From Lachnospiraceae bacterium (lineage in GTDB: Bacteria; Bacillota_A; Clostridia; Lachnospirales; Lachnospiraceae), in NCBI GenBank assembly GCA_024683935.1, contig JAIKXV010000038.1:24194-88193 (forward strand): a stretch of DNA of 64,000 nt. The letters are read 5' to 3'. This document shows positions 30,126 to 38,157 of the stretch, one piece after another. The notes below the pieces were generated by a model. That model saw only the letters and a program-made list of their open reading frames with translations. It was not told the DNA's origin and made no database searches. Made by a program: the position numbers and the translations under genes. Numbering within the stretch: the stretch's first letter is position 1; the number at the start of each line of letters is the position of its first letter.

Positions 30126-30154
30126 AGGTTATCATACAAGCAGGCATCTGTCAA
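30126..30154 (-). promoter_or_regulatory. promoter of the rplJL-rpoBC operon
   Basis: On the minus strand a consensus TTGACA, 17 bases, then TAACCT. A TATGAT overlaps the spacer and could serve as the -10 at shorter spacing. The -35 box overlaps the stop codon of the AAA+ gene upstream. Transcription would start just before the L10 leader. Confidence 0.55.
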
Positions 30155-32133
30155 GCACCAAAACCCAGCCTTGACATATTTCCCCTCTGCATGATGTCTG
30201 ACATCTTCTGCCGTTCTATTGCCTGCCTGATATCAGATACCGTGATCTCCATAAACTTACGCTTTACAGACTTGATCCCCTTCAGTTCCTTTGTCCTCTG
30301 CGCCGCAAATATGGTTGCGATCTCAAGGAGGCTCCTTGCCTCACGGCCGTTTCCGAAGGTTCTGTCTCCCACTCTGCTCATAAAGTACTCCCTGATCAGT
30401 TCATCAGCCTTTCTGCTCACACTGAACTGCTGTGATTTAGCCAAAGTGTGTACGATCCCGACCATGTCCTCCGGAGAATATGAGTCAAAGTAGACCGTGG
30501 AATTTATGCGGCTCTTAAGTCCGGGATTTGAATCAATGAATCTCTTCATAAGATTATCCTTCTTCGGAACCTTTATCCCGCCGTATCCTGCAAAGATCAC
30601 CAGCTTCTCGGTTCCGTGCTCCTCTATCTCGGTTATGAGCGTTGCTACAGCTTCCTGACTGAACATATCCCCGCTGCTGTTCGAGAGATCCGTAGCCACC
30701 AGAGAATATGCCTCATCTATCATAATGATGTCATTCTCCTCAAAAAGCCTGTGAACCTTGGGTGCAGTGTGTCCCACATACATTCCCTTTAAGTCAGCTC
30801 CGTTCACACAGGTGAACCGGTTCCCCGGGAGAAGGTTCCTTTCCATCATCATATTTCCCATGTACTTTGCCACTGTGGTCTTTGCCACACCGGGCGCACC
30901 AATGAAAAGATGAACATTATGGAACTGTCCCTTGTCCAGTCCAAGACTCTCACGTCTCTTATGATAAGAAAGAACATCTACGATCTCACGGACTCTGCTC
31001 TTGACATTGTCAAGTCCGAATATCTCCCTGTCCAGTTTCTTCGATGCAGCGCCCGCTTTTTCCAGCTGAGCCTTGTCTGTAAGGTTTGCAAAGCGCTTCA
31101 GTATATCGAAATCCCTTTCCTTCAGGACCTTCCCGCTGTTCCCTCTTTCGCGTATATAGCGGAGGATCTGATGCATCAGTTCGGACTTCCCGGGGTTATG
31201 CATATGAACAATGCGACTCACAATCTTTGCCGTCTGAAATCCCTCATTAAGAGAAAAACCTTCTTTTTCCACCCAGTTTTCAAACTGACTGATACGGTAG
31301 TTCCTTACCTTTTCTTTATCCTTTTCATCTGCAGTTTTGACATCTATCACCAGGGCCGCCTGTTCCAGGACCATCCGCGTAAACTCAGGATCTTCATAGG
31401 ATTTTCCTCCGAATTCCATATCGTCACTGTCAAGCATCTGGAACAGTTCAGCGGACCTTCTCTTAATATCAAGCACATAGAGATGGCGGTTATTTTTGAA
31501 AAAGCTTCCTATACGTGTACTGAAATTCTGGTAAACACCGCTGAATCCAAACATATTCCCCGGTTCATTAACGATACATACAGGTTCATTTCTGCATGCC
31601 GACCACCAGGGATCTCTCTGCCTGAAATTCCTCCGGCCCTGCATTCCGAAACCGTCACTTCCGAATACATCAAATTCCGGTCCTCCCAGATACATTGAAA
31701 TGTCGCCGGCGGAGATAAGGGGGATCTTCAGGGCATTTTCCCTCCAGACTTCGGCTTCGCATAAAGGATCGTCCTCATCATCTCCAAACTCCGCCTCAAA
31801 ATAATCCTCACCTGTCTCTTCGCTTAGATCATCATCGGCACAGACATCCGACATCAGATCTATATTGTCTGTTTCATTATAAACAGCGGCGAGATACGAC
31901 AGTGCCATATAACCTTCCTCTTCATTATCTGCGCGGATCACCACTGTTTTTGCCGGACTGCTCTCCAGCTGCTCCTTCAGATTATTAAAGAAAGGTGCTC
32001 CATTCCTTATATCTTCCAGCAGTTCCGACTTTCCAAGTGTCGAAGAAAGCTGCAGATACTTAATGCATTCCCTGCCCCTTCCTTCCATGAAACCGTTTAC
32101 GATCTCCGGCGCCAGTAAATTCAGTTTCTTCAT
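30151..32133 (-). CDS. CbbX/SpoVK-type AAA+ ATPase with unknown N-terminal region
   Basis: A 660-residue protein. The AAA+ module (about 370-645) has Walker A GAPGVAKT (412-419), where the usual Gly before Lys is Ala, pore loop GMYVGHT (450-456), Walker B DIIMIDEA (468-475), arginine finger NPGLKSR (536-542) and sensor 2 GNGREAR (594-600). NPGLxSR and the pore loop are signatures of the CbbX/SpoVK/EccA group, which remodel protein complexes. Residues 1-365 match nothing I recognise and include an acidic stretch (about 98-127). The gene begins five bases after a ClpP-like gene, so the two are probably co-translated. No clear IGF-type ClpP-docking loop was found. Confidence 0.82.
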   Translation of the reverse strand: MKKLNLLAPEIVNGFMEGRGRECIKYLQLSSTLGKSELLEDIRNGAPFFNNLKEQLESSPAKTVVIRADNEEEGYMALSYLAAVYNETDNIDLMSDVCADDDLSEETGEDYFEAEFGDDEDDPLCEAEVWRENALKIPLISAGDISMYLGGPEFDVFGSDGFGMQGRRNFRQRDPWWSACRNEPVCIVNEPGNMFGFSGVYQNFSTRIGSFFKNNRHLYVLDIKRRSAELFQMLDSDDMEFGGKSYEDPEFTRMVLEQAALVIDVKTADEKDKEKVRNYRISQFENWVEKEGFSLNEGFQTAKIVSRIVHMHNPGKSELMHQILRYIRERGNSGKVLKERDFDILKRFANLTDKAQLEKAGAASKKLDREIFGLDNVKSRVREIVDVLSYHKRRESLGLDKGQFHNVHLFIGAPGVAKTTVAKYMGNMMMERNLLPGNRFTCVNGADLKGMYVGHTAPKVHRLFEENDIIMIDEAYSLVATDLSNSSGDMFSQEAVATLITEIEEHGTEKLVIFAGYGGIKVPKKDNLMKRFIDSNPGLKSRINSTVYFDSYSPEDMVGIVHTLAKSQQFSVSRKADELIREYFMSRVGDRTFGNGREARSLLEIATIFAAQRTKELKGIKSVKRKFMEITVSDIRQAIERQKMSDIMQRGNMSRLGFGA

Positions 32134-32138
32134 AATAA

Positions 32139-32705
32139 TTACCTCCCTATTACCATATCAGCTATACCGTACGCCACCGCTTCATCTGCCTTCATCCAGT
32201 GATCCCGGTCTGTCGCCCGGACGATCTCTTCTAAGGGCTTTCCGCAGTTTTCAGCCAGGATGGAATTCAGTTCCTCCCTCAGGCTCTTGATATGATCAGC
32301 CGCTATCAGAATATCCTCTGTCTGACCTTCCACCCCTCCCGAAGGCTGATGTATCATGACCTCACTGTGGGGAAGAAGTACTCTCTCGCCCTTCTTTCCT
32401 CCGGAGAGAAGTACCGCCGCCATGCTGGCTGCGTGTCCGAAACACACGGTGGACACCGGGCTTTCCAGCGTCCTCATCGTGTCATAGATCGCGAGTCCGT
32501 CACTCACAGACCCTCCGGGACTGTTGATATAGAGATTGATCTTCTCCCCCTTTGCCTGATTGTCGAGGTAGAGCATCTGCGATATGACCGATAATGCCAT
32601 ATCATCATCAATAGCCCCCGACAACAGGATTATTCTGTTTTCCAGATTCATCGACAGAATATCTGTCTTTCCCATTTCACTGCTAACTACAGGATTAAAT
32701 ACCAT
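32139..32705 (-). CDS. clpP: ClpP-like serine peptidase
   Basis: A 188-residue ClpP-family protein. I chose the ATG at 32705, which has an AAGGGAGAAAG ribosome site, over the upstream in-frame start at 32768, which lies in the preceding terminator region. The catalytic triad is intact: Ser94 in GHAASMAA, His119 in MIHQP, Asp168 in ATDRDHWM. INLYINSPGGSVSDG forms the substrate-binding strand. The protein resembles housekeeping ClpP, but the gene is not next to clpX or tig. It lies between a WYL regulator and an AAA+ gene, which suggests a dedicated paralogue working with that ATPase (inference). Confidence 0.9.
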   Translation of the reverse strand: MVFNPVVSSEMGKTDILSMNLENRIILLSGAIDDDMALSVISQMLYLDNQAKGEKINLYINSPGGSVSDGLAIYDTMRTLESPVSTVCFGHAASMAAVLLSGGKKGERVLLPHSEVMIHQPSGGVEGQTEDILIAADHIKSLREELNSILAENCGKPLEEIVRATDRDHWMKADEAVAYGIADMVIGR

Positions 32706-32757
32706 ATTCTTTCTCCCTTCATTCTGTATATCAGCTTCATTTGATGGAATAATGGTA

Positions 32758-32788
32758 ACAAAAAACATAGGGCAAAAATGCCCTATGT
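32758..32788 (-). terminator. rho-independent terminator after the WYL regulator gene
   Basis: On the minus strand ACATAGGGCA and TGCCCTATGT pair around a T-rich loop and run into TTTTTTG. It lies 56 bases after the WYL gene stop codon and separates it from the ClpP/AAA+ pair. Confidence 0.85.
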
Positions 32789-32843
32789 CCGACAGTTTTT
32801 ATTCTATGATTTGCGGTCTTACGTCCCGCTAAAGCGCCTGTTT

Positions 32844-33992
32844 TCAGTACAAAGATATTGCTTCCTTCAGTCTTTTTCTGATCTCATCCGCCACTCCCGG
32901 GGGGCTTAAAACCCTCAGCCTGTCGCAGTACTGGGTGGCAAAGAGCGCCATCCCGCCTGTAGAAGCCCGGACAGATGCCAGTATCCACTCTCCGTCACTT
33001 CTGTTATACTGTGCCGGATCGGTAAATATCTTTTTCAGGTCTTCTTCCGAAGCCTGTTTCATAGTAATATTGCGTCCAAAGGTATCCACCATGGCATTCA
33101 GCATCCCGTTCTTATCATTGGCAAAAAAGACCAGCCTGATCATCTCGGGTTTTCCGCCGAACATGACCGGATGCTGCATACGGTACTGGGATTTCGACGG
33201 GATCAGATCCTTTGGAACCGCATATTTCTTTGCTTCCTTTGGATTCAGTTTATCCAGTCTCTCGATATTTTCTATCCGGTCAAGTCTCAGACTCACCGGG
33301 GTATCCAGATCTGCTTTTTTGCACTGACAATAGTAGTAGCCGTTTCCCCAGATAAGATTAAGGGGTTTAAATATCTTTGGATAGCCGTCCCTCACATGGA
33401 GCTTTCCATCCGCTCCGTAATTACAGTATGTGATCTTGGCGTAGACACCCGCCTTGATTATCCGGTTTAAGATCCTGATATTCGGAAGAACCCTGTCCTC
33501 ATTATCCGGGCTCTTGATCTCTCTGTCCTCGGCATTCTGCACATACTTCACAATACCATATGTATCCGGACAGACAGATATCAGACCGTCAATGATCCCT
33601 GTGATATCTTTCAGGGTAAGATAGTTATATGCTTCCACCGAATCCCTTATGGTCTGTATTTCTTCCTCGCTGAACGGCTGGTCATAGTAAAAATACTTTG
33701 TGGGAGATTTATCCTCTGACTGATTATAAGGAACATACTTTTTCCTTCCCGGGAGCTTGGATTTCATGACCAGCTTTATCGGCACCTTTGCCCCCGCGCT
33801 TTCCATGTTATCCAAAATACGGGCAACTGTGGATCTGTCCACGCTGCCCATGCTCATATAATATTCATTCAGCTTTTCATGTATTTTGGAAACCGTCAAA
33901 GGATTTTTTTCGTCGCTGAACCTTTTTAACACCAGCAGCACATAAAGCGAATAGTTTCTGGTACTGGCCGCAGCTTCTTCTACTTTTCCCAT
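32844..33992 (-). CDS. WYL-domain transcriptional regulator
   Basis: A 382-residue regulator. An N-terminal winged-helix region (about 12-68: YVLLVLKRFSDEKN, SVDRSTVARILDNMES) is followed by a WYL domain (about 172-245), whose motif is relaxed to GNGYYYCQ with SLRLDRIENIE after it, and a C-terminal WCX-like extension (270-382). WYL domains sense ligands, often nucleic acids or nucleotides, and often control defence or stress genes. It lies directly upstream of the ClpP/AAA+ pair, with a terminator between, so regulation in trans is possible. A promoter of its own is at 34029-34037. Confidence 0.88.
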   Translation of the reverse strand: MGKVEEAAASTRNYSLYVLLVLKRFSDEKNPLTVSKIHEKLNEYYMSMGSVDRSTVARILDNMESAGAKVPIKLVMKSKLPGRKKYVPYNQSEDKSPTKYFYYDQPFSEEEIQTIRDSVEAYNYLTLKDITGIIDGLISVCPDTYGIVKYVQNAEDREIKSPDNEDRVLPNIRILNRIIKAGVYAKITYCNYGADGKLHVRDGYPKIFKPLNLIWGNGYYYCQCKKADLDTPVSLRLDRIENIERLDKLNPKEAKKYAVPKDLIPSKSQYRMQHPVMFGGKPEMIRLVFFANDKNGMLNAMVDTFGRNITMKQASEEDLKKIFTDPAQYNRSDGEWILASVRASTGGMALFATQYCDRLRVLSPPGVADEIRKRLKEAISLY

Positions 33993-34028
33993 GATTTGTC
34001 AATGGCGATCCTTTCATATAGTAGAATA

Positions 34029-34037
34029 ATTATAACA
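34029..34037 (-). promoter_or_regulatory. extended -10 promoter of the WYL regulator gene
   Basis: The minus strand reads TGTTATAAT, a perfect extended -10 box, 36 bases before the start codon. No good -35 box is visible, which is normal for extended -10 promoters. Confidence 0.5.
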
Positions 34038-34062
34038 CAGATCTCCTGCCGGCATCATATAT

Positions 34063-35766
34063 TTACCAGTTGATATTCCCGAAGCCGCCGTCAGTTCCGA
34101 AGACATTCCCATTGCCGAAGCCGCCGTCAGTTCCGAAGACATTCCCATTACCGAAGCCTCCGCGATTTACAAAAGGATTTTCAGGCAAGTCATTCCAGTC
34201 ATTTGCGGCTCTGGCAGAAACCGGTATAACAGGAAGAGTGAGCTCCATCCGTTCAGACCATTCCCTGATAAAAGCCATTTCCCGTTCAGACGGATCCCTG
34301 TTCATCTCCCCGAATATCTGCCCGACCATTCCATCGGGCATCACTTCTATTGTAATGAGAGATTTTTCCGGCTTCTTTTTCTTCCTCATGAACAGTATCA
34401 TTTCCTCCCCTCTGGTCACCTTTCCGATGTATCCTGCCAGGCAGTTATGCTGCTGCCTCGCCTCATCTTCAAGGTTTTCCTTTGCTTCAGGTGCCATGAT
34501 CATATACTCACCGTCTTCATATTCAAGCCCGTTCATTTTCTCATATGATCTTTCCCACATTTTCCTGTCTATCTCATCCTTATGTATCTTTAACATATAT
34601 CTCATTCGCATCAGTGATGACGCCAGATATTTGGGATACTTATCCCTTACCTTTCCATATATGATCTTCTGATGACCCACATACTCCTTCCACGCCTGCA
34701 GAAAAACACTCATTTCATATCCCTCGGAACAGGGATGCATGACCAGATATTCAATAAAAGGTCCCGGCTTAAAGATCAGACTGTTCTTTATCCTGATCCT
34801 ATTTTCCTTCCTGATCTTTTCTATCTGTGCCGCCATATTTCTACCGTCATAAGAAATACACTCTGCCACGGTATTATCAAAAACCGACCCGTTTAAACCT
34901 GTGTTCATGAAATTATCCAGACCGAAAAATTTTTTTACGGAAAGGCTGTCATCTGTTAATCCCGCATCCATCATATCCGCCAGTTCTCTGTAGTCTATAA
35001 CGTCTTCCAGGCAGGATGACAGATAGCTTTCTGCGGCTTTTACAGCCCAGTCCACACCGAAAAGCCCCGATATCATGTTCAATGCCCTGATGCTCTTAAG
35101 CAGCATGGTTTCTCTTTTTCCTTCATGATGATATAGTACTTTACTTAAAGCATCCTTTCTTGTGACATTCCTTTTACAGGCTATCATATCTATGATTTTT
35201 TCTAAAAGTGTGACAATACCATTTTTGTCGCTTCCGCCAGGATCCACCGGACCATAATACTCATAGAGAAAATCAGAACAGCTGAAATGCACGTTTCCGA
35301 AATCAAACCCCCCTTCTCCCATATCTTCCTCTACATTATCCAAACCCGAATAAAGAAAGTCCAGCCCTTTCTTCATAAGGGTTCTGCTGAACTCATAAAT
35401 AATCATCCGTTCAATACTGCTTACAAAAGCCGAAATATATGACTGGCTGTTTTCCATACTGCTTAGCCAGCACACCCGGTCAAGTTTCAAAGGTTCCGTA
35501 AGTCCCGACAGAAATCTCTTTACGGAATTACATGCCACCTTTTTTATCTGCCCCTCTTCCTTAATATATGCCTGTCCCTGGCTCACAAGGATGACAAGCT
35601 CAGACTTCTTTATTCCTTCGGATTTTTCTACACAGAAATCACAGCCATCCTGAAAAATGATATTGTACTTTATTCTTTTCTTTACTTTCTTTGCTCCCGT
35701 ATTCCTCTTCCTTGAATACAGCTCCTTCATTTCATTTCTGCCTAAGATATAGTCCTTTATCTCCAT
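34063..35766 (-). CDS. PcfJ-domain protein with C-terminal tandem repeats
   Basis: A 567-residue cytoplasmic protein. The PcfJ-like part is near the C-terminus (about 410-530: LEDEARQQHNCLAGYIGKV, ILFMRKKKKPEKSLITIEV, VGQIFGEMNRDPSEREMAF). QHNCL followed by a basic, beta-rich core is characteristic of the family. Its function is not known; the name comes from conjugative plasmid pCF10. The last 34 residues are a repeat (GGFGNGNVFGTD) in two full copies and one partial copy. The start codon has AAAGGAGCGG unusually far upstream. It lies in a run with two genes of unknown function. Confidence 0.78.
   Translation of the reverse strand: MEIKDYILGRNEMKELYSRKRNTGAKKVKKRIKYNIIFQDGCDFCVEKSEGIKKSELVILVSQGQAYIKEEGQIKKVACNSVKRFLSGLTEPLKLDRVCWLSSMENSQSYISAFVSSIERMIIYEFSRTLMKKGLDFLYSGLDNVEEDMGEGGFDFGNVHFSCSDFLYEYYGPVDPGGSDKNGIVTLLEKIIDMIACKRNVTRKDALSKVLYHHEGKRETMLLKSIRALNMISGLFGVDWAVKAAESYLSSCLEDVIDYRELADMMDAGLTDDSLSVKKFFGLDNFMNTGLNGSVFDNTVAECISYDGRNMAAQIEKIRKENRIRIKNSLIFKPGPFIEYLVMHPCSEGYEMSVFLQAWKEYVGHQKIIYGKVRDKYPKYLASSLMRMRYMLKIHKDEIDRKMWERSYEKMNGLEYEDGEYMIMAPEAKENLEDEARQQHNCLAGYIGKVTRGEEMILFMRKKKKPEKSLITIEVMPDGMVGQIFGEMNRDPSEREMAFIREWSERMELTLPVIPVSARAANDWNDLPENPFVNRGGFGNGNVFGTDGGFGNGNVFGTDGGFGNINW
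34081..34164 (-). repeat. 36-bp tandem coding repeat
   Basis: Two nearly identical 36-base units (34081-34116 and 34117-34152) and a 12-base partial third unit encode the 12-residue repeats GGFGNGNVFGTD at the end of the PcfJ-domain protein. The first two units differ by one base, which suggests recent duplication. It is not a CRISPR: the units are contiguous and in frame. Confidence 0.9.
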
Positions 35767-35852
35767 GTTTTGTCTACGCCGCTCCTTTCACCTATCAATA
35801 AATATCTGCCGCCCGATACAAGCGGCATCGACTCTCCCTTTTTGAAACGAAA

Positions 35853-36365
35853 TTATGCCAGTGTATTGTTTCTTATTTCATCGATCCTTTCATGATCGTA
35901 CTTATCTACATCCCGCACTCTCAAAGTAACCGTTTCCGGATATAAGTTCTCTGTATGCTTATAAAACATAATGGTTTTATCATCCTTCAGATAAGTATAA
36001 TACGTATACAGCAGGCTGCAGGATTTACAATAATCCAGGCTGTCCGTCCTGCACTTATTCGGTTTTATTCTGTCGAAATCTATTTCCCCGAAGCGCATGC
36101 AATATGGCACCGCTTCAGAAATATCCTGCAGACATTCCGGAATATCCTCAGCCATATCTTTATCCACTGTTATTGCAGCAAGCCTGTTATCAATAAAATA
36201 CGCCTCCACAATCCCTTCCATCGCTCCCTTATTTCTCACAAATGTCGATCTTGTCTCTTTCTTATATTTCCTGTCATCCCCCGCATATTCCCGAAGTCTT
36301 TTATCTACAGTCTTTCTGTCATCCCCGATATTAAATTCTCCTATGCCCCTGATCCTTATATTCAA
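35853..36365 (-). CDS. hypothetical protein
   Basis: A 170-residue soluble protein that I do not recognise. It starts at a TTG codon six bases after a perfect AAGGAGG site. It begins NIRIRGIGEFNIGDDRKTVD, with alternating charged and hydrophobic residues suggesting an alpha/beta domain. A small cluster of cysteines (KCRTDSLDYCKSCSLLY, about residues 104-122) could bind metal. It has no signal peptide or membrane helix. It lies between the unknown lipoprotein and the PcfJ gene, probably in one transcript. Confidence 0.65.
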   Translation of the reverse strand: MNIRIRGIGEFNIGDDRKTVDKRLREYAGDDRKYKKETRSTFVRNKGAMEGIVEAYFIDNRLAAITVDKDMAEDIPECLQDISEAVPYCMRFGEIDFDRIKPNKCRTDSLDYCKSCSLLYTYYTYLKDDKTIMFYKHTENLYPETVTLRVRDVDKYDHERIDEIRNNTLA

Positions 36366-36395
36366 AGTTTTCCTCCTTCGATCACCCTTTTGTCA

Positions 36396-37784
36396 TCAGT
36401 CTGACAGGCTTTTTTCAATATAAGTCATCATCTCATCAAAGAAGAGATTATCCATATTTTTAAGTTTCACTTCCTCTTCAAGATCAAAAACATCATAGAG
36501 GGTTTTCCTTATTTCCTCATACTCTTTCTCACTTACCAGCTCGTCATTAACGCAGTAATTGTATAGAATATTGCCTTGAAAATCCTTCATAAACTCATTG
36601 GTTAAATACGATTCAAGTGCTTCTTTTCTGGTTATAAGTATGCATTCCAGCATACCGTTCCGGAAAGCGTAATACTCTTCCTGTACATTTCCCCAGTCCG
36701 CATGATATGACCTTATAATGTTTTTACCCGGAAAACAGGAAGTATACTGCGCATCTCCGTCCTCATTTTCATAACCCTCCTCCCGGAGTACCCGTCCTTC
36801 CGATACGAACCAGAATTCATACTTTTGCCCGCCATACGCTGTCATCTCTGGTATTCCGTCACCGTCCATATCAGAGAGGGAATATCTGTAATATCTCATT
36901 TCATCCCTGTTCTTTATACAGAAATTCATATAGGCAAGATATGACCTCAGGGCCCACTCCTTTGCCCAGGCATCAGTGCCGATACCAAGATCCTCCGCAA
37001 GATTCTCTATTCCAAGTCTTTTCCCCTTAAAATCCGTATCTTCCTTTTCTGTGTATGATGCAATGCCGGAATGGTATTTCTTTTCGGAAAGTGTCTTCAC
37101 CTTATGATCTTCATTCTCGTAGTAATAAACAGGAGGCTTTGCCTCTGCCGGATCATCTCCGTCGCAGCATTCCACGTATTCCAAATAATAATCATCCTTA
37201 GGGACAAGCTTCTCTCCGTCAAAAGTAAAGGACCTGAGTTCCGATCCGTAATCGGAAAAGACTGCCTTTCTTTCTCTGTCAAAGCGCATGGCTGCTCCCA
37301 CAAAGCACTCCTTGTAATTCTTTCCTGTCTTGTATATCTCCCATTCATAGGGATCTTCTCCGTTGTAACCATATCCCAAAAGGAACTCCGGAATGCCGTC
37401 ATCATTCAGGTCTTCAAGACAGTATTGATAATATTCCTGGGGATAATCATTATTTATGTAGTCAAGATTATTCCGGGTTGTGAATCCACCGCTCATAAAA
37501 TCCGCCGTAAGAAGCCAGTAGTCTTTTATATATGCTTCCGTCCCAATATACTGAATGCTTTCCTTTTTTTCAGGAAGATATTCCTCAAAATACGATCTGA
37601 ACTCCTCCCCCTTCGGCTCATCTTTTGCTTCTGAATAATCCTCATTGATCCCGGGATATTCATGCTGTACCTCCGGATTAACGTTTATCTCGGCTTTGAT
37701 GCAGCCGGAAAGAAAAACCGTCAGAGCGATCATTAAAATGGTCAGACTTTTTTTCAGGAATATGTTTTTAGCTTTTTCCGGCAT
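36396..37784 (-). CDS. hypothetical lipoprotein with DxDxDG-type loops
   Basis: A 462-residue protein with a lipoprotein signal (basic start, hydrophobic stretch 13-24, lipobox LSGC with Cys28). Two segments have calcium-loop spacing: EDLNDDGIPEFLLGYGYN (about 128-145) and LSDMDGDGIPEMTAYGGQ (about 308-325). Each is followed by an aromatic-rich strand, as in VCBS or FG-GAP-like beta-propeller repeats. It should be exported and anchored on the outer face of the membrane. Its function is not known. An AAGGGGG ribosome site precedes the start. It is the first gene after a terminator, so it probably heads the transcript running to the PcfJ gene. Confidence 0.7.
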   Translation of the reverse strand: MPEKAKNIFLKKSLTILMIALTVFLSGCIKAEINVNPEVQHEYPGINEDYSEAKDEPKGEEFRSYFEEYLPEKKESIQYIGTEAYIKDYWLLTADFMSGGFTTRNNLDYINNDYPQEYYQYCLEDLNDDGIPEFLLGYGYNGEDPYEWEIYKTGKNYKECFVGAAMRFDRERKAVFSDYGSELRSFTFDGEKLVPKDDYYLEYVECCDGDDPAEAKPPVYYYENEDHKVKTLSEKKYHSGIASYTEKEDTDFKGKRLGIENLAEDLGIGTDAWAKEWALRSYLAYMNFCIKNRDEMRYYRYSLSDMDGDGIPEMTAYGGQKYEFWFVSEGRVLREEGYENEDGDAQYTSCFPGKNIIRSYHADWGNVQEEYYAFRNGMLECILITRKEALESYLTNEFMKDFQGNILYNYCVNDELVSEKEYEEIRKTLYDVFDLEEEVKLKNMDNLFFDEMMTYIEKSLSD

Positions 37785-37865
37785 ATCTGTTCCCCCTTAA
37801 AAGGCCGTTTCATCTTTTGTGAGAGTATCTTACCACCATGTATTATGCATATTTGCCTGATTGCA

Positions 37866-37898
37866 TAAAAAAAAAGACAGGGCAAAAATTGCCCTGTC
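37866..37898 (-). terminator. rho-independent terminator after the zinc-ribbon/peptide genes
   Basis: On the minus strand GACAGGGCAA and TTGCCCTGTC pair around a T-rich loop and run into nine T. It ends the mnmA/zinc-ribbon/59-residue peptide unit. Confidence 0.9.
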
Positions 37899-37959
37899 CG
37901 ATCACTCAGCAAACCTGTTTAATGAATTTTGTTCTTGAGTTCTATTTCAAAATCAGATC

Positions 37960-38139
37960 TTAATCATCCTTCTTTTTCTTTCTTTCGGTACGAAGAAATG
38001 AATCCTCATTAAGGCTAAGGATGATCTCCTTATCCACGTAATTATCGGCAGTCTCCGCGTGGCTCACAGGTTTCATGCTCTTATAACAGAACCATGCCAC
38101 AAGACCCGCAACAATCAATGCACATATAAAAGGCAACAT
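37960..38139 (-). CDS. 59-residue single-span membrane peptide
   Basis: A small open frame with AAAGGAGTG seven bases before its ATG, 18 bases after the zinc-ribbon gene. The product begins MLPFICALIVAGLVAWFCYK, a single membrane helix, followed by a polar tail that ends in KKKKDD. The ribosome site, operon position and neat topology argue that it is real. The family is not recognised. Its neighbour, a zinc-ribbon protein with one C-terminal helix, may be its membrane partner. Confidence 0.7.
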   Translation of the reverse strand: MLPFICALIVAGLVAWFCYKSMKPVSHAETADNYVDKEIILSLNEDSFLRTERKKKKDD

Positions 38140-38157
38140 CTCACTTCACTCCTTTCT

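Noticed and set aside
30910..31698. Plus-strand open frame of 262 codons opposite the AAA+ gene
   Set aside because: Antisense to the AAA+ protein; its protein has no recognisable domain.
32706..32768. Longer N-terminus of the ClpP-like protein
   Set aside because: The extension begins in the terminator of the previous gene and lacks a ribosome site, while the ATG at 32705 has a strong one.
34081..34164. 36-base repeats as a possible CRISPR
   Set aside because: Units are contiguous without spacers and encode in-frame 12-residue repeats of the PcfJ-domain protein.
35806..35826. TGCCGC/GCGGCA hairpin before the PcfJ gene as a terminator
   Set aside because: Only six pairs and no U-run on either strand.
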